Shown: positions 52,884 through 62,927 of the stretch, piece after piece
Layout of the letters: each line of letters opens with the position of its first letter
Numbering within the stretch: the first letter of the stretch is position 1
Assembly (NCBI GenBank): GCA_024235255.1
Contig: JACKMT010000006.1
Location: 124,001 to 188,000 of the forward strand
DNA length: 64,000 nucleotides
Source: Chromatiaceae bacterium
GTDB taxonomy: Bacteria > Pseudomonadota > Gammaproteobacteria > Chromatiales > Chromatiaceae
Direction: 5' to 3'
Notes under the pieces: generated by a model
Told to the model about the DNA's origin: nothing
Seen by the model: the letters and a program-made list of their open reading frames with translations, nothing else
Database searches by the model: none
Made by a program: the position numbers and the translations under genes

Positions 52884-54653
52884 GTGGCCTCACATCCTCA
52901 ATATGAACAATTCAAATTGATTCCATTCGAAAAATCCATCGTGCGCGCTGCGATTCCCGCGACCGCAACAAACCTTCGTGATGATCTGCACCCGGTTTTA
53001 CAGCGGGTCTACGCTATCCGGAATCTGACCGACGCTGCGGAGCTTGATAGAACCTTGTCAAGCATGCTGCCGGTCTCCCTATTGGGCAACAGTGCTGAGG
53101 CCGCTGCACTGTTATATCAGACCATCGAAACGGGGAAGAAAATCGTTATTGTTGCTGATTTCGATGCCGACGGCGCTACCAGTTGCGCCTTGGCGATGCG
53201 TGGTTTGCGGGCTATGGGTGCGAAGAATCTCGCGTATCTCGTCCCCAACCGCTTCGAGTATGGCTATGGACTGACCCCGGAAATCGTGGCAGTGGCGCAG
53301 GCGCTCAATCCGGCGCTGATCGTCACGGTGGATAACGGCATATCCAGTCTCCGCGGTGTGAAAGCGGCTAAGGAGGCGGGGATGCAGGTGCTGGTGACCG
53401 ATCATCACCTGCCCGGTGCGGCGCTTCCCGAAGCTGACGTCATCGTCAACCCGAACATGAGCGATAACAGTTTTCCCAGCAAGAGTCTGGCGGGTGTTGG
53501 GGTGATGTTCTATGTGCTGATCGCATTACGGCAGAGGCTGAACGAAACAGGATGGTTCGCACAACAGGGTATAGCGCCGCCGAATCTGGCTGCACTGCTG
53601 GATTTGGTCGCGTTGGGGACGGTGGCCGATGTGGTTCCGTTGGATCACAACAACAGAATTCTGGTGCATCAGGGTGTGCAGCGAATTCAGGCAGGCTGCT
53701 GTTGCGCCGGGATTAAAGCACTCGCCGAGGTGGCCGATAGGTCGCTACCTCGCCTGGTCGCCTCAGACCTGGCGTATGCGCTCGGGCCAAGGCTCAACGC
53801 TGCCGGGCGTCTGCAGGATATGTCGCTGGGCATCGAGTGCCTGCTGACCGACGACCCACACATAGCGGATGAATTGGCCGGGCGTTTGGATTCGCTGAAT
53901 AGAACCCGACGTAAAATTGAGCAGGAGATGAAGCAGCAGGCGGTCGACCACTTGAGCGCCTTGCGGTTGTCCGACAACCTGCCGTACGGCCTCTGCCTGT
54001 ATCGCAAGGAGTGGCACCAAGGGGTGATTGGCATCGTTGCCGCCAGAATTCGTGAAAGTTGCAACCGGCCGGTCATTGCATTCGCTCCCGGAGAAGAGGA
54101 GGGCCTGATCAAAGGATCTGCTCGCTCGATCAATGGACTGCACATCCGGGATGTGCTGGATAGTGTTGCAGCATCAAATCCCCGGCTGTTGTATAAGTTC
54201 GGCGGCCACGCGATGGCAGCCGGTCTTACGCTGCAGCGCTCCGATCTGGCTGTGTTCAGCCGGGAGTTTGACCTGGAAGTGCGCCGCAGAATCGATAGCG
54301 AGAGTCTGCTCGGGGTGGTTCGTTCCGACGGGGACCTGAAGGTGGGTGAGCTGCAGTTGGAACTGGCAGAGTTGTTGCGCGCCGCAGGTCCCTGGGGACA
54401 GGGATTTCCGGAGCCGCTGTTCGACGGGTTGTTCTCTGTCCAGCAGCGACGGGTGCTCGCAAATAAGCACGTCAAGTTTGTTTTGCGCCCGCTGGCAGGC
54501 AGCAGTCCGGTCGATGCAATCGCGTTCAATCAGGCGGACCGCGACGCTGGCTCGGAAGCCATCCACGCAGCGTTTCGCATGGATATCAACGAATATCGGG
54601 GCAGGCGTAGCCTGCAGCTTTTGATCGAGCACTTTGTGGCTGTACCGAATTGA
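52884..54653 (+). CDS. recJ: Single-stranded-DNA-specific exonuclease RecJ
   Basis: 589 aa, 5'-3' exonuclease of recombination and mismatch repair. DHH-domain motifs VADFDADGATS, VTVDNGIS and VTDHHLPGA, then LAYALGPRLNAAGR, and DHHA1 motif FGGHAMAAGL near 440. A C-terminal OB-like domain ends at about 585. The frame opens with GTG 52884; the protein core begins near residue 15 as expected, but the start has little support. The 121 bp between the repeat element and the start show nothing clear. Followed by darP with an ORF overlap of only a few bases, so likely co-transcribed. Confidence 0.95.
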   Translation: MASHPQYEQFKLIPFEKSIVRAAIPATATNLRDDLHPVLQRVYAIRNLTDAAELDRTLSSMLPVSLLGNSAEAAALLYQTIETGKKIVIVADFDADGATSCALAMRGLRAMGAKNLAYLVPNRFEYGYGLTPEIVAVAQALNPALIVTVDNGISSLRGVKAAKEAGMQVLVTDHHLPGAALPEADVIVNPNMSDNSFPSKSLAGVGVMFYVLIALRQRLNETGWFAQQGIAPPNLAALLDLVALGTVADVVPLDHNNRILVHQGVQRIQAGCCCAGIKALAEVADRSLPRLVASDLAYALGPRLNAAGRLQDMSLGIECLLTDDPHIADELAGRLDSLNRTRRKIEQEMKQQAVDHLSALRLSDNLPYGLCLYRKEWHQGVIGIVAARIRESCNRPVIAFAPGEEEGLIKGSARSINGLHIRDVLDSVAASNPRLLYKFGGHAMAAGLTLQRSDLAVFSREFDLEVRRRIDSESLLGVVRSDGDLKVGELQLELAELLRAAGPWGQGFPEPLFDGLFSVQQRRVLANKHVKFVLRPLAGSSPVDAIAFNQADRDAGSEAIHAAFRMDINEYRGRRSLQLLIEHFVAVPN

Positions 54654-54670
54654 AATTGGAGCACCCTGAG

Positions 54671-55177
54671 ATGCAGCACGACGACTGGAACGATACAGAA
54701 GAACGCGTCAGTAAAAGTGAAATCAAACGCAACCTGCTTGCGCTGCAGAAGCTGGCAGAGCGCCTGCTCGAGCTCAGTCCGGGGCAATGGGAACAGCTGA
54801 ACTTTGATCGCAAGATGATGGAGGCGCTGCACGAGTCACAGCGTGTCAAAGGGCATAATGCTATGCGCAGGCATATTCGACGGCTGGGTAAGTTGCTGCG
54901 CGAGGAGGATTCGGAGCGGATAGCAGCACTTTTTAACAGTATCGACAGCCGACACGAGGAGGAGGTTCGACGATTTCATCGGCTGGAGCAACTGCGCGAT
55001 CGATTGATGCAGGGTGGGGCGGATGCCATGACAGAGCTGCTGCGGCTCTGTCCCAATGCCGACCGACAGCGGATACAGCAGTTTGTTCGTGCCGGGAAGC
55101 GCGAACTGGAGCAGGAGAAACCTCCGGCGGCGCAGCGCAAGCTTTTCAAATATCTGAAAGAGCTCCCAATAAAGTGA
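54671..55177 (+). CDS. darP: Ribosome-associated protein DarP/YjgA (50S maturation)
   Basis: 168 aa from ATG 54671 (GGAG 10 bp upstream); the frame extends to a TTG at 54650. SKSEIKRNLLALQKLAERLL at the N-terminus and RRHIRRLGKLLREEDSERI are conserved in the DUF615/YjgA family, a mostly helical protein that binds the late 50S particle. The C-terminal tail (RAGKRELEQEKPPAAQRKLF) is basic. Follows recJ by 17 bp. Confidence 0.94.
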   Translation: MQHDDWNDTEERVSKSEIKRNLLALQKLAERLLELSPGQWEQLNFDRKMMEALHESQRVKGHNAMRRHIRRLGKLLREEDSERIAALFNSIDSRHEEEVRRFHRLEQLRDRLMQGGADAMTELLRLCPNADRQRIQQFVRAGKRELEQEKPPAAQRKLFKYLKELPIK

Positions 55178-55236
55178 AAATTTCTTCACAAGTTACGCGT
55201 CAACAAGAAAATTTGATAGCAGCATAGGGAAGCCGC

Positions 55237-55264
55237 TTACAAAAGGAATTCGAATCGTTATAAT
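55237..55264 (+). promoter_or_regulatory. Strong sigma-70 promoter candidate, far upstream of sdhC
   Basis: TTACAA (55237-55242) and a perfect TATAAT (55259-55264) are 16 bp apart. It lies about 490 bp before the sdhC ATG, so either the sdh mRNA has a long leader or a small RNA is made. The gap 55178-55759 holds no gene I can support; a short hairpin ACCGA-TAAC-TCGGT lies near 55473-55486. Confidence 0.6.
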
Positions 55265-55759
55265 CGACTTGGTGCAGTTGGCTCCGTCGGTCGCAGTTGG
55301 TCGAGCCTCTATCTCCGCCCTGCTCTTGTTCAAGCGTTCAACTTCGGGGTATCAAAACTGCGCCACTCCCTGTCTGCGGAGATGATGGCAGAAACGGCAA
55401 AACAGTTCGGCAGTATTTGAGAGAAAACTGAAATGCAGCAACGGCAAGAACCGGATCCCCAAAACGAAGAAACCACCGATAACTCGGTATCCACAAACGA
55501 GTCGAAAATCCAGCCAGGTAAACCAAAAGAGTATGGCGGCCCAACAGGCAGGGAGCCGACCCGCTATGGCGACTGGGAGAAAAATGGCCGTTGCATTGAT
55601 TTTTAATGATTTCGTAACCGCTGTCGGAAAATAATCGGATCTGGCACCAGGCGCAGAGATCCGCAAAGAGAGGCTTCCGGCACTGGAGAGAAGAGCTGTT
55701 TCCCGACGGCCCGCCAAGCTTGGGAAAGTCGAATCGATTGACACAAACAGGACCATTCA

Positions 55760-56149
55760 ATGATCACTCAAAACAGTCGACCCATGTCACCGCATGTGCA
55801 GATCTACCGGCTTCCGCTGACTGCATTGATTTCGATAACCCATCGCATGACCGGCGTGATATTAGCCTTTGGTGCGTTGTTGATGGTCTGGATCCTTACC
55901 AGTGTGGCTGCCGGTCCGGAGAGTTATGCGGCGGTACAGGGCCATCTGACCGCCTGGTACGGCCAGTTGGTTCTGTTCGGGTTTACCTTTGCGCTCTATT
56001 TTCATTTCTGCCATGGGATACGCCATCTGTTTTGGGATATAGGTTGGGGTTTTGAGCTCGAAATCGCCGACCGGAACGCAATATTGACGCTGGTCTTTGC
56101 GGCCGCTTTAACCCTGGTGACCTGGCTGGTCGCTCTGATGGCAGGATGA
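55760..56149 (+). CDS. sdhC: Succinate dehydrogenase cytochrome b556 subunit
   Basis: 129 aa membrane anchor with three helices. SRPMSPHVQIYRLPLTALIS followed by THRMTGVILA is the SdhC signature; HFCHGIRHLFWDIGWG contains the heme-ligand His region. AGGA lies 7 bp upstream of the ATG. The stop is directly followed by the sdhD start. Part of complex II, which passes electrons from succinate to quinone. Confidence 0.95.
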   Translation: MITQNSRPMSPHVQIYRLPLTALISITHRMTGVILAFGALLMVWILTSVAAGPESYAAVQGHLTAWYGQLVLFGFTFALYFHFCHGIRHLFWDIGWGFELEIADRNAILTLVFAAALTLVTWLVALMAG

Positions 56150-56539
56150 ATGACGATGAATGATCTACGCACTCCGCTGGCACGCGCGAAAGGTTTGGGA
56201 ACGGCGAAGGAGGGGGTCGGCCACTGGTGGACGCAGCGCCTCTCTTCGCTGTTGCTGATTCCTCTGGTTCTCTGGTTCGGATTTACTGTCGCCTCCCTAC
56301 CGCAGGCGAGCCATACCGAGCTGACCGCATGGATCTCCTCGCCGCCGGTTACCGTGGCGCTGGTGTTGCTGATTCTCACCGTTTTTTATCACGCCCAGCA
56401 GGGCCTGCAGGTGGTGATCGAAGATTATGTATCAACCCATTGGCAGCGGACGGCCGCGATCATCCTGGTCAGCTTTCTCTGCCTGCTGTTAGCGGTCATC
56501 GGTGTGATCGCGGTATTGCGAATTGCACTGGGAGGCTGA
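56150..56539 (+). CDS. sdhD: Succinate dehydrogenase membrane anchor subunit
   Basis: 129 aa, three membrane helices. [20 protein letters not shown] near the start is the SdhD pattern, and [16 protein letters not shown] contains the heme-ligand His and quinone-site residues. A second ATG at 56156 is an alternative start. Lies between sdhC and sdhA without gaps. Confidence 0.94.
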   Translation: MTMNDLRTPLARAKGLGTAKEGVGHWWTQRLSSLLLIPLVLWFGFTVASLPQASHTELTAWISSPPVTVALVLLILTVFYHAQQGLQVVIEDYVSTHWQRTAAIILVSFLCLLLAVIGVIAVLRIALGG

Positions 56540-56543
56540 TGGC

Positions 56544-58343
56544 ATGTCCACACCGAATATAGAACAGTACAAACTGATCGACCACGCTTACGATGTCGTC
56601 ATTGTCGGCGCCGGCGGCGCCGGTCTGCGCGCTACGCTGGGTATGTCCGCCGCCGGTCTTTCCACAGCGTGCATCACTAAGGTTTTCCCGACCAGAAGCC
56701 ATACCGTGGCAGCCCAAGGAGGCATGAGCGCTTCCCTCGGAAATATGGGTCCGGACAGCTGGCAGTGGCACATGTACGACACCGTCAAGGGATCGGACTG
56801 GCTCGGCGACCAGGACGCCATCGAGTACATGTGCCGCGAAGCGGTGCCGGCGGTGATCGAATTGGAGCATTTCGGTGTGCCGTTTTCGCGCACCGAAGAG
56901 GGCAAAATATACCAGCGCTCGTTCGGCGGCATGACCACCCATTTCGGCGAGGGTCGGGCGGAACGCACCTGCGCCGCCGCCGACCGCACTGGGCACGCCA
57001 TTCTGCACACGCTCTATCAGCAGTCGTTGAAGCACAAAGCGGAATTTTTTATCGAATACTTCGCCATCGATCTGATTATGGACGAGGGAGTTTGCCGCGG
57101 CGTGCTGGCCTGGGATCTGGCCACCGGTGAGCTGCACCGCTTCCGCGCCCACTGCGTCGTACTGGCTACCGGCGGTTGTGGCCGCGCTTACTTCTCGGCC
57201 ACCTCCGCCCACACCTGCACCGGCGACGGCAGCGCCATGGTGCTGCGCGCCGGCCTGCCGCTGCAGGATATGGAGTTTGTCCAGTTTCACCCCACCGGCA
57301 TCTATGGTGCGGGTGTGCTGATCACCGAAGGCGTGCGCGGCGAGGGCGGTTATCTGACCAACTCCGAAGGCGAACGCTTCATGGAGCGGTATGCGCCAAA
57401 CGCCAAAGACCTGGCGTCGCGCGACGTGGTGAGCCGTTCGATGACCATCGAGATCAACGAAGGGCGGGGCGTGGGTCCGAACAAGGACCATATCTACCTG
57501 CACCTGGAGCATCTCGGCGCCGGCATTATCGAGGAGCGTCTGCCCGGCATTGCCGAGTCGGCAAAGATTTTCGCCGGCGTGGATGTAACCAAGGAGCCGA
57601 TCCCGGTGCTGCCGACGGTGCACTACAATATGGGCGGCATTCCCACCAACTACCGAGGTGAAGTGGTGACGCTCAGGGATGACGATCCGGACTGCGTGGT
57701 GCCCGGACTGATGGCCATCGGCGAGGCGGCCTGCGTATCCGTGCATGGCGCCAACCGGCTGGGATCCAACTCCCTGCTGGACATTGTGGTATTCGGTCGT
57801 GCCGCCGCACTGCGCGCGGCAGAGATTATCAAGCCGGGAACGCCCCATAAACCGCTTCCGGAGTCCAGCGTCACGCCTATACTTGAGCGCCTGGAGCGGG
57901 CGAGAAACGCCAACGGCTCCACCCCCACCGCAAAAATCCGCGACGATATGCAGCGCACCATGCAGAAGCATGCGGCCGTTTTCCGCACCGGTGATTCGAT
58001 GCAGGAGGGCGTGGACAAGATGCAGGCAGTGTTCGACAGTTTCGCCGATGTCGGCGTGAGCGACCGGGGCATGGTTTGGAATACCGATCTGGTGGAGACA
58101 CTGGAGCTGGACAACCTGTTGATCCAGGCCCAGGTGATCATTCAAGGTGCATTGACCAGAACCGAGAGCCGCGGCGGTCATGCGCGCGAGGACTTCCCCG
58201 ACCGCGATGACGCAAACTGGATGAAACACACACTGGCATGGATCGATCAGAAGGGAACCGTCAAGTTCGACTACCGGCCGGTACACATGTATACACTCAG
58301 CGATGAGTGCGAAGTGATCCCACCGAAAAAGCGCGTTTACTGA
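56544..58343 (+). CDS. sdhA: Succinate dehydrogenase flavoprotein subunit
   Basis: 599 aa from ATG 56544, with GGGAGG (56530-56535) upstream; the frame itself opens earlier at 56523 inside sdh[18 protein letters not shown] binds [19 protein letters not shown] carries the FAD-linked His53; HPTGIYGAG and the C-terminal [18 protein letters not shown] are standard. Catalyses succinate oxidation with sdhB. Confidence 0.97.
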   Translation: MSTPNIEQYKLIDHAYDVVIVGAGGAGLRATLGMSAAGLSTACITKVFPTRSHTVAAQGGMSASLGNMGPDSWQWHMYDTVKGSDWLGDQDAIEYMCREAVPAVIELEHFGVPFSRTEEGKIYQRSFGGMTTHFGEGRAERTCAAADRTGHAILHTLYQQSLKHKAEFFIEYFAIDLIMDEGVCRGVLAWDLATGELHRFRAHCVVLATGGCGRAYFSATSAHTCTGDGSAMVLRAGLPLQDMEFVQFHPTGIYGAGVLITEGVRGEGGYLTNSEGERFMERYAPNAKDLASRDVVSRSMTIEINEGRGVGPNKDHIYLHLEHLGAGIIEERLPGIAESAKIFAGVDVTKEPIPVLPTVHYNMGGIPTNYRGEVVTLRDDDPDCVVPGLMAIGEAACVSVHGANRLGSNSLLDIVVFGRAAALRAAEIIKPGTPHKPLPESSVTPILERLERARNANGSTPTAKIRDDMQRTMQKHAAVFRTGDSMQEGVDKMQAVFDSFADVGVSDRGMVWNTDLVETLELDNLLIQAQVIIQGALTRTESRGGHAREDFPDRDDANWMKHTLAWIDQKGTVKFDYRPVHMYTLSDECEVIPPKKRVY

Positions 58344-58354
58344 GGAGATAACCG

Positions 58355-59137
58355 ATGGCTGAATTTACACTCCCCGCCAACTCCGTGGTCCGAGAGGGGA
58401 AGACCTACAAGGCTGACTCCGGCGCAAAAAATGTCAAGCGCTTCATCATTTATCGCTACGATCCGAGTACCGGCGAAAATCCGCGCACCGACACTTACGA
58501 GGTCGATCTGGACAAGTGCGGTCCGATGGTGCTCGATGCGCTGTTGAAAATAAAAGGGGAGATGGACGCATCGCTGTCGCTGCGCCGCTCCTGCCGGGAG
58601 GGGATCTGCGGCTCCTGTTCGATGAATATCGATGGGCAGAACACGCTGGCGTGCACCAAGGCGATCGATGAGATCAAAGGCGACGTAAAGGTTTATCCGC
58701 TGCCGCACCAGTCGGTGGTTAAGGATCTGGTTTCCGATCTGACCAATTTTTACGCTCAGTACGCGTCGGTGGAACCCTGGATGAAAACCGAATCGGCCAC
58801 ACCGCCGGACCGGGAAAGGCTGCAGTCGAAGGCAGACCGCGCCAAGCTTGACGGGCTTTACGAATGTATCCTGTGCGCCTGCTGCTCAACCAGTTGCCCG
58901 AGCTACTGGTGGAACAGCGACCGCTATCTGGGGCCGGCCGCTTTGCTGAATGCTTACCGTTGGATTGTCGACTCGCGTGACGAAGCTACCGGCGAGCGTC
59001 TGGATGAGCTGGAAGATCCGTTCAAGCTCTACCGTTGCCACACCATAATGAACTGCACCACAGTGTGTCCGAAAGGCTTGAACCCGGCCAAGGCGATTGC
59101 CGAAACGAAGAAACTGATGGTTCAGCGCAGGATGTAA
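58355..59137 (+). CDS. sdhB: Succinate dehydrogenase iron-sulfur subunit
   Basis: 260 aa. 2Fe-2S ligands in [16 protein letters not shown] ending in NTLAC; 4Fe-4S and 3Fe-4S ligands in [17 protein letters not shown] and [23 protein letters not shown] lies 5-6 bp before the ATG. The N-terminus has a longer loop than usual but ordinary core. 11 bp follow sdhA. Confidence 0.97.
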   Translation: MAEFTLPANSVVREGKTYKADSGAKNVKRFIIYRYDPSTGENPRTDTYEVDLDKCGPMVLDALLKIKGEMDASLSLRRSCREGICGSCSMNIDGQNTLACTKAIDEIKGDVKVYPLPHQSVVKDLVSDLTNFYAQYASVEPWMKTESATPPDRERLQSKADRAKLDGLYECILCACCSTSCPSYWWNSDRYLGPAALLNAYRWIVDSRDEATGERLDELEDPFKLYRCHTIMNCTTVCPKGLNPAKAIAETKKLMVQRRM

Positions 59138-59142
59138 CCGGG

Positions 59143-59391
59143 ATGAGTGAGCTTTCCCGCTTGCGCTGGCTGTGTCGACGGGGCATGAAGGAGCTGGACC
59201 TGGTATTGACAGGTTATCTGGACAGGCACTACCCGGATGCCGGCGGGAGCGAACAGGCTGGTTTTCGCAAACTGTTGGGAATGCAGGATCCCGAACTCTA
59301 CAATTTGATTCTCGGCAAGCAATCAACAGAGGATAGTGAAGTGGCAGCGGTCGTGCGGATCATTCGCAACGAGGTACAGCGCATCGGATAA
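59143..59391 (+). CDS. sdhE: FAD assembly factor SdhE (YgfY)
   Basis: 82 aa from ATG 59143; the open frame extends upstream to 59035 inside sdhB but homologues start here. LRWLCRRGMKELDLVL contains the RGxxE motif needed to help flavinylate SdhA. The rest is a small helix bundle with FRKLLGMQDPELYNLIL. Follows sdhB by 5 bp. Confidence 0.93.
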   Translation: MSELSRLRWLCRRGMKELDLVLTGYLDRHYPDAGGSEQAGFRKLLGMQDPELYNLILGKQSTEDSEVAAVVRIIRNEVQRIG

Positions 59392-59438
59392 CCTCTATCC
59401 TTAGACAGGCCCCGATTCTGCCGTTTCGCAAGGATGCA

Positions 59439-59873
59439 ATGAAACCCACCGGGCAAAAAAATGTTATCGAAATAGGACCCTCACGGTCGCTGGGGCGGTT
59501 TCTGTCCGCAACTCATTTTATCGGGTTGATTGCGGTGGTCTATTTTACGCCGCGCTTCCCGGTCACCCTTATTCTGATTTTACCTCTGCTGTGGAGTTGG
59601 TGGAGAGGCTGGTCCGTGCATGTTGCCCTTTCCAGTCGTAGCGCGGTGGAAAAAGTGGAGTGGGGGATGGATGATGGCTGGATCCTGTATCAGAAGCAGG
59701 GTGCGCAATCCGGTGCGAAGCTGCAGCAACGGAACTTCGTTGCACCCTGGATGACGCTGCTGAGTTTTTCCTGCAGCTCCGGCTTTTTCAGCCGCTATGT
59801 GATTCTGCTGGGAGATAACTGCGATGCTGATCAGCTACGGCGGCTGAGGGTCAGGCTGCGACTCAATGGCTAG
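59439..59873 (+). CDS. YgfX/CptA-like small membrane protein
   Basis: 144 aa. Two membrane helices around 22-38 and 42-55, then a soluble tail ending RRLRVRLRLNG. The pair sdhE-ygfX is conserved; in Escherichia YgfX was proposed as a toxin that affects the cytoskeleton. The sequence alone is weakly conserved, so the name rests on size, topology and position. Converges with nadB with only 2 bp between stops. Confidence 0.75.
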   Translation: MKPTGQKNVIEIGPSRSLGRFLSATHFIGLIAVVYFTPRFPVTLILILPLLWSWWRGWSVHVALSSRSAVEKVEWGMDDGWILYQKQGAQSGAKLQQRNFVAPWMTLLSFSCSSGFFSRYVILLGDNCDADQLRRLRVRLRLNG

Positions 59874-59875
59874 AT

Positions 59876-61498
59876 TCAATCCTCCAGTGCGAATTTTGCA
59901 TCAAAATTGTCCGGTAGCAGAACAGTCGGACGTTTTTGGAAACGCTCATCACGATCCGGAAAATCGATGGTGTAGTGCAGTCCCCGGCTCTCTTTACGCT
60001 CCTGCGCTGAGCGAATGATAAGATCCGCCACCTCGACCAGGTTTCTCAGTTCCAGCAGGTCGTTGTTGACGCGGAAATGACCGTAGTACTCCTTAATCTC
60101 CTGACGCAGCAGATTGACGCGTCTTTTGGCCCGCTGCAGGCGTTTGTTGCTGCGCACGATGCCGACGTAGTCCCACATGAAATGGCGTAATTCACTCCAG
60201 TTGTGGGATACCACCACCTGTTCGTCTGAATCGGCCACCCGGCTCTCATCCCAGGGCGCGATTTCGGGCGGTTCCGGTGTCTGGTCAGACTGTCTCACAA
60301 TCTCCTCAGCTGCCTGCTGGGAGAATACCAGACACTCCAGCAGTGAGTTGCTGGCCATCCTGTTGGCGCCGTGAAGTCCGGAGTATGCGGTTTCACCAAT
60401 AGCGAACAGATTGGGGATGTCGGTTCTGGCATGGTGGTCGGTGAGCACTCCGCCGCAGATATAGTGGGCTGCGGGAACCACCGGAATGGGCTGTTTGGCG
60501 ATATCGATGCCGAATTCCAGGCACTTCGAGTAGATCGTGGGGAAGTGCTCTAGTATGAATCTCTTCGGTTTGTGGCTGATATCCAGAAACATGCAATCGG
60601 CGCCGAGTCTTTTCATCTCGTGGTCGATAGCGCGGGCGACGATATCGCGCGGCGCCAGTTCCGCGCGCTCGTCGAACTTGTGCATGAAGCGCTTCCCGTT
60701 GGGCAACAGCAGTTTACCGCCTTCGCCTCTGATCGCTTCGGTAATCAGGAACGATTTCGCGTGCGGATGAAACAGGCAGGTTGGGTGGAATTGAATAAAC
60801 TCCATGTTGACAACCCTGCAGCCGGCGCGCCAAGCCATGGCGATGCCGTCCCCGGTGGATACATCCGGATTACTGGTATAGAGGTAGACCTTGCTCGCTC
60901 CGCCAGTGGCGAGTACCGTGAAGCGGGCGCGAAAGGTGCCCACCAGACCGCTTTTTTTGTCAAGTATATATGCGCCAAAACAGCGTTTTTCTGTGTCGCT
61001 TAGATTTTTCGCAGTAATCAGATCGACCGCATTGTGGTATTCGAACAGTTTAATATTGCCCTGCGCCTGAGCCTGTTCCTGCAGCGTGGACTCGACCTCT
61101 TTGCCGGTGGCATCAGCGGCGTGAATCACGCGGCGATGCGAGTGGCCGCCCTCCCGAGTCAGGTGATAACCCGGTTCGCCAGGCTTGTTGAGGGTGAAAG
61201 AGACCCCTTCTTCCAACAGCCACTGGATGCTTTCCGGGCCTTTCTCCACAACCAGCTTGACGGTGGCTTCATCGCAGAGGCCAGCGCCCGCATTCAGCGT
61301 ATCCGCGATATGCGAATCCATGGAATCGGTTTTATCCAAAACTGCTGAGATGCCGCCCTGTGCGTAATAGGTATTGCCTTCCGTCAACGATCCTTTCGCT
61401 ACCACGCCGATGCTGAGAGAACGGGGCAGCCGCAACGCCAGACTGAGGCCGGCGGCGCCGCTGCCTATGATCAGAACATCAAACAATTGGTTTTCCAT
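59876..61498 (-). CDS. nadB: L-aspartate oxidase
   Basis: 540 aa. Oxidises L-aspartate to iminoaspartate with FAD, first step of NAD synthesis. [18 protein letters not shown] binds [50 protein letters not shown] and the late [16 protein letters not shown] are hallmarks shared with the SdhA/FrdA family but with the aspartate-oxidase pattern. Divergent from rpoE, the common gammaproteobacterial arrangement. Confidence 0.96.
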   Translation of the reverse strand: MENQLFDVLIIGSGAAGLSLALRLPRSLSIGVVAKGSLTEGNTYYAQGGISAVLDKTDSMDSHIADTLNAGAGLCDEATVKLVVEKGPESIQWLLEEGVSFTLNKPGEPGYHLTREGGHSHRRVIHAADATGKEVESTLQEQAQAQGNIKLFEYHNAVDLITAKNLSDTEKRCFGAYILDKKSGLVGTFRARFTVLATGGASKVYLYTSNPDVSTGDGIAMAWRAGCRVVNMEFIQFHPTCLFHPHAKSFLITEAIRGEGGKLLLPNGKRFMHKFDERAELAPRDIVARAIDHEMKRLGADCMFLDISHKPKRFILEHFPTIYSKCLEFGIDIAKQPIPVVPAAHYICGGVLTDHHARTDIPNLFAIGETAYSGLHGANRMASNSLLECLVFSQQAAEEIVRQSDQTPEPPEIAPWDESRVADSDEQVVVSHNWSELRHFMWDYVGIVRSNKRLQRAKRRVNLLRQEIKEYYGHFRVNNDLLELRNLVEVADLIIRSAQERKESRGLHYTIDFPDRDERFQKRPTVLLPDNFDAKFALED

Positions 61499-61653
61499 GG
61501 TGTACTCTGGAATTGCCGGATTCCCGCTGAAAGGTGATAATCCAATTCGCTTTTCCCTGGCTGGATGATTTGCGGGGGCGAGCGCATCGAGTCAATGGGA
61601 ATCCTAGCCTAATTCGAGAGAGACTAGAATAGAAAAAATGTCGCAATGTTAGA

Positions 61654-61680
61654 GAACTTATTATATGGCGGACGGTCAAT
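61654..61680 (+). promoter_or_regulatory. Candidate sigma-E-dependent promoter of rpoE
   Basis: GAACTT (61654-61659), 16 bp, then TCAAT (61676-61680) matches the sigma-E consensus (GAACTT, 16-17, TCAAA/TCTGA). It is 49 bp before the rpoE ATG, as expected for an autoregulated promoter. Confidence 0.65.
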
Positions 61681-61728
61681 CAGAGTGTATCTGGAAGAAA
61701 GCTTGCCAAGATCAGGGGGAGCGCCTGA

Positions 61729-62307
61729 ATGGGCGAGCGGGAAGTAGACCAGGAGTTAGTTGCCAGGGTTCAACGCGGCGACAGAAAAGCGTTCGACCTG
61801 CTGGTCCTCAAATACCAGCAAAAAGTCGCCAACTTGGTTTCACGCTATGTGCGCGATCAGAGTGAAACGCTGGATGTGACCCAGGAAGCTTTCATCAAAG
61901 CATACCGGGCGCTGCCGAACTTTCGCGGCGAGAGCGCGTTTTATACCTGGCTTTATCGCATTGCGATCAACACGGCGAAAAACTTTTTGGTTGCCCAGGG
62001 CCGCCGGCCGCCTGGAAATGATGTTGATGCGGAGACTGCCGAACAGTTGGATGTCGGTGCCCGGTTGAAGGAGCATGCGACACCTGAGAATCATCTGTTG
62101 ACCGAAGAGATTGCTCAGACCGTGCGCCGGGCTTTGGATGACCTGCCGGAAGATTTGCGCACAGCCATCTCGCTCCGAGAGCTGGAAGGGTTGAGTTACG
62201 AAGAGATCGCCAGCGCCATGGAGTGCCCGGTAGGCACCGTCCGGTCCAGGATCTTCAGAGCCCGTGCCGCAATCGACAATAAACTAAAGCCATTGCTGGA
62301 ACCTTAG
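61729..62307 (+). CDS. rpoE: RNA polymerase sigma factor RpoE/AlgU
   Basis: 192 aa ECF sigma factor. ATG 61729 has AGGGGGAG 7 bp upstream. Region 2: LDVTQEAFIKAYRALPNFRG and FYTWLYRIAINTAKN; region 4: LPEDLRTAISLRELEGLSYE with EIASAMECPVGTVRSRIFRAR. Directs the response to envelope stress and, in relatives, exopolysaccharide synthesis. Leads the operon with its anti-sigma genes; divergent from nadB. Confidence 0.96.
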   Translation: MGEREVDQELVARVQRGDRKAFDLLVLKYQQKVANLVSRYVRDQSETLDVTQEAFIKAYRALPNFRGESAFYTWLYRIAINTAKNFLVAQGRRPPGNDVDAETAEQLDVGARLKEHATPENHLLTEEIAQTVRRALDDLPEDLRTAISLRELEGLSYEEIASAMECPVGTVRSRIFRARAAIDNKLKPLLEP

Positions 62308-62345
62308 TAAATGTTAAAAAAATTGAATCTGAAAAATCGGGTGAG

Positions 62346-62927
62346 ATGATGACAAATGACACTGAGGAGCGGCTTTCTGCACTGATTGACAGCGAGCTCT
62401 CGCCCGCACTCACAACGGATACGCTTGCTCACCTGAAGCAATCATCGACTCTGCGCAAGACCTGGGACAGATATCACCTGATCGGAGATGCGATGCGAGG
62501 CGAAGGCGTAAGACTGTCGGCGGAGGGTGTTGCGGAGACGGTGCGTGAGCAGGTTCTGAAGGAACCGGCAATTGTTGCCAGTCCGATCCCATTCAAGCTC
62601 CCGAAAAAGTTTCGGCACAGAGCTCTCCGCCCTCTTGCCGGTGCCGCGATTGCAGCCTCGGTTGCTGCGGTGGCGGTATTTACGCTGCCCAGATTGACTG
62701 GAGAGTTGCCTGCGGCAGGACCGGTTCAAGTCGTTTCCAAAGCTCGGCCACCGGTCTCCTATGCCAGTCAGATTGGCACCCGCTGGAAAAATCTGGCTGA
62801 ACCGGCGTTGGAGTCAAAGCTCAACCGTTACTTGGAAAATCACAGCGAATATGCCTCTTCAGGTGGCATGGGTGTGGTGCCATACTCAGCTTTCGTCAGC
62901 TACGACACCACGCGTAACCGGCCATGA
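62346..62927 (+). CDS. rseA: Anti-sigma-E factor RseA/MucA
   Basis: 193 aa. N-terminal cytoplasmic domain (ERLSALIDSELSP, then TWDRYHLIGDAMRGE) binds the sigma factor. One membrane helix (LAGAAIAASVAAVAVFTLP, about 98-116) and a periplasmic C-terminal part, the target of regulated proteolysis. Overlaps rseB by 4 bp (ATGA). Start may be ATG 62349. Confidence 0.92.
   Translation: MMTNDTEERLSALIDSELSPALTTDTLAHLKQSSTLRKTWDRYHLIGDAMRGEGVRLSAEGVAETVREQVLKEPAIVASPIPFKLPKKFRHRALRPLAGAAIAASVAAVAVFTLPRLTGELPAAGPVQVVSKARPPVSYASQIGTRWKNLAEPALESKLNRYLENHSEYASSGGMGVVPYSAFVSYDTTRNRP

Noticed and set aside
53687..54529. 280-aa minus-strand frame within recJ
   Set aside because: Antisense of the RecJ catalytic domain, low-complexity Ser/Arg composition.
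55338..55760. Two overlapping minus-strand frames of about 135-140 aa before sdhC
   Set aside because: Overlap each other in different frames with no motif, no Shine-Dalgarno and odd composition; region treated as non-coding leader.
56496..58286. 596-aa minus-strand open frame covering sdhA
   Set aside because: It is an antisense shadow of a high-GC, strongly conserved sdhA gene. It has no recognisable domain and no start signal.
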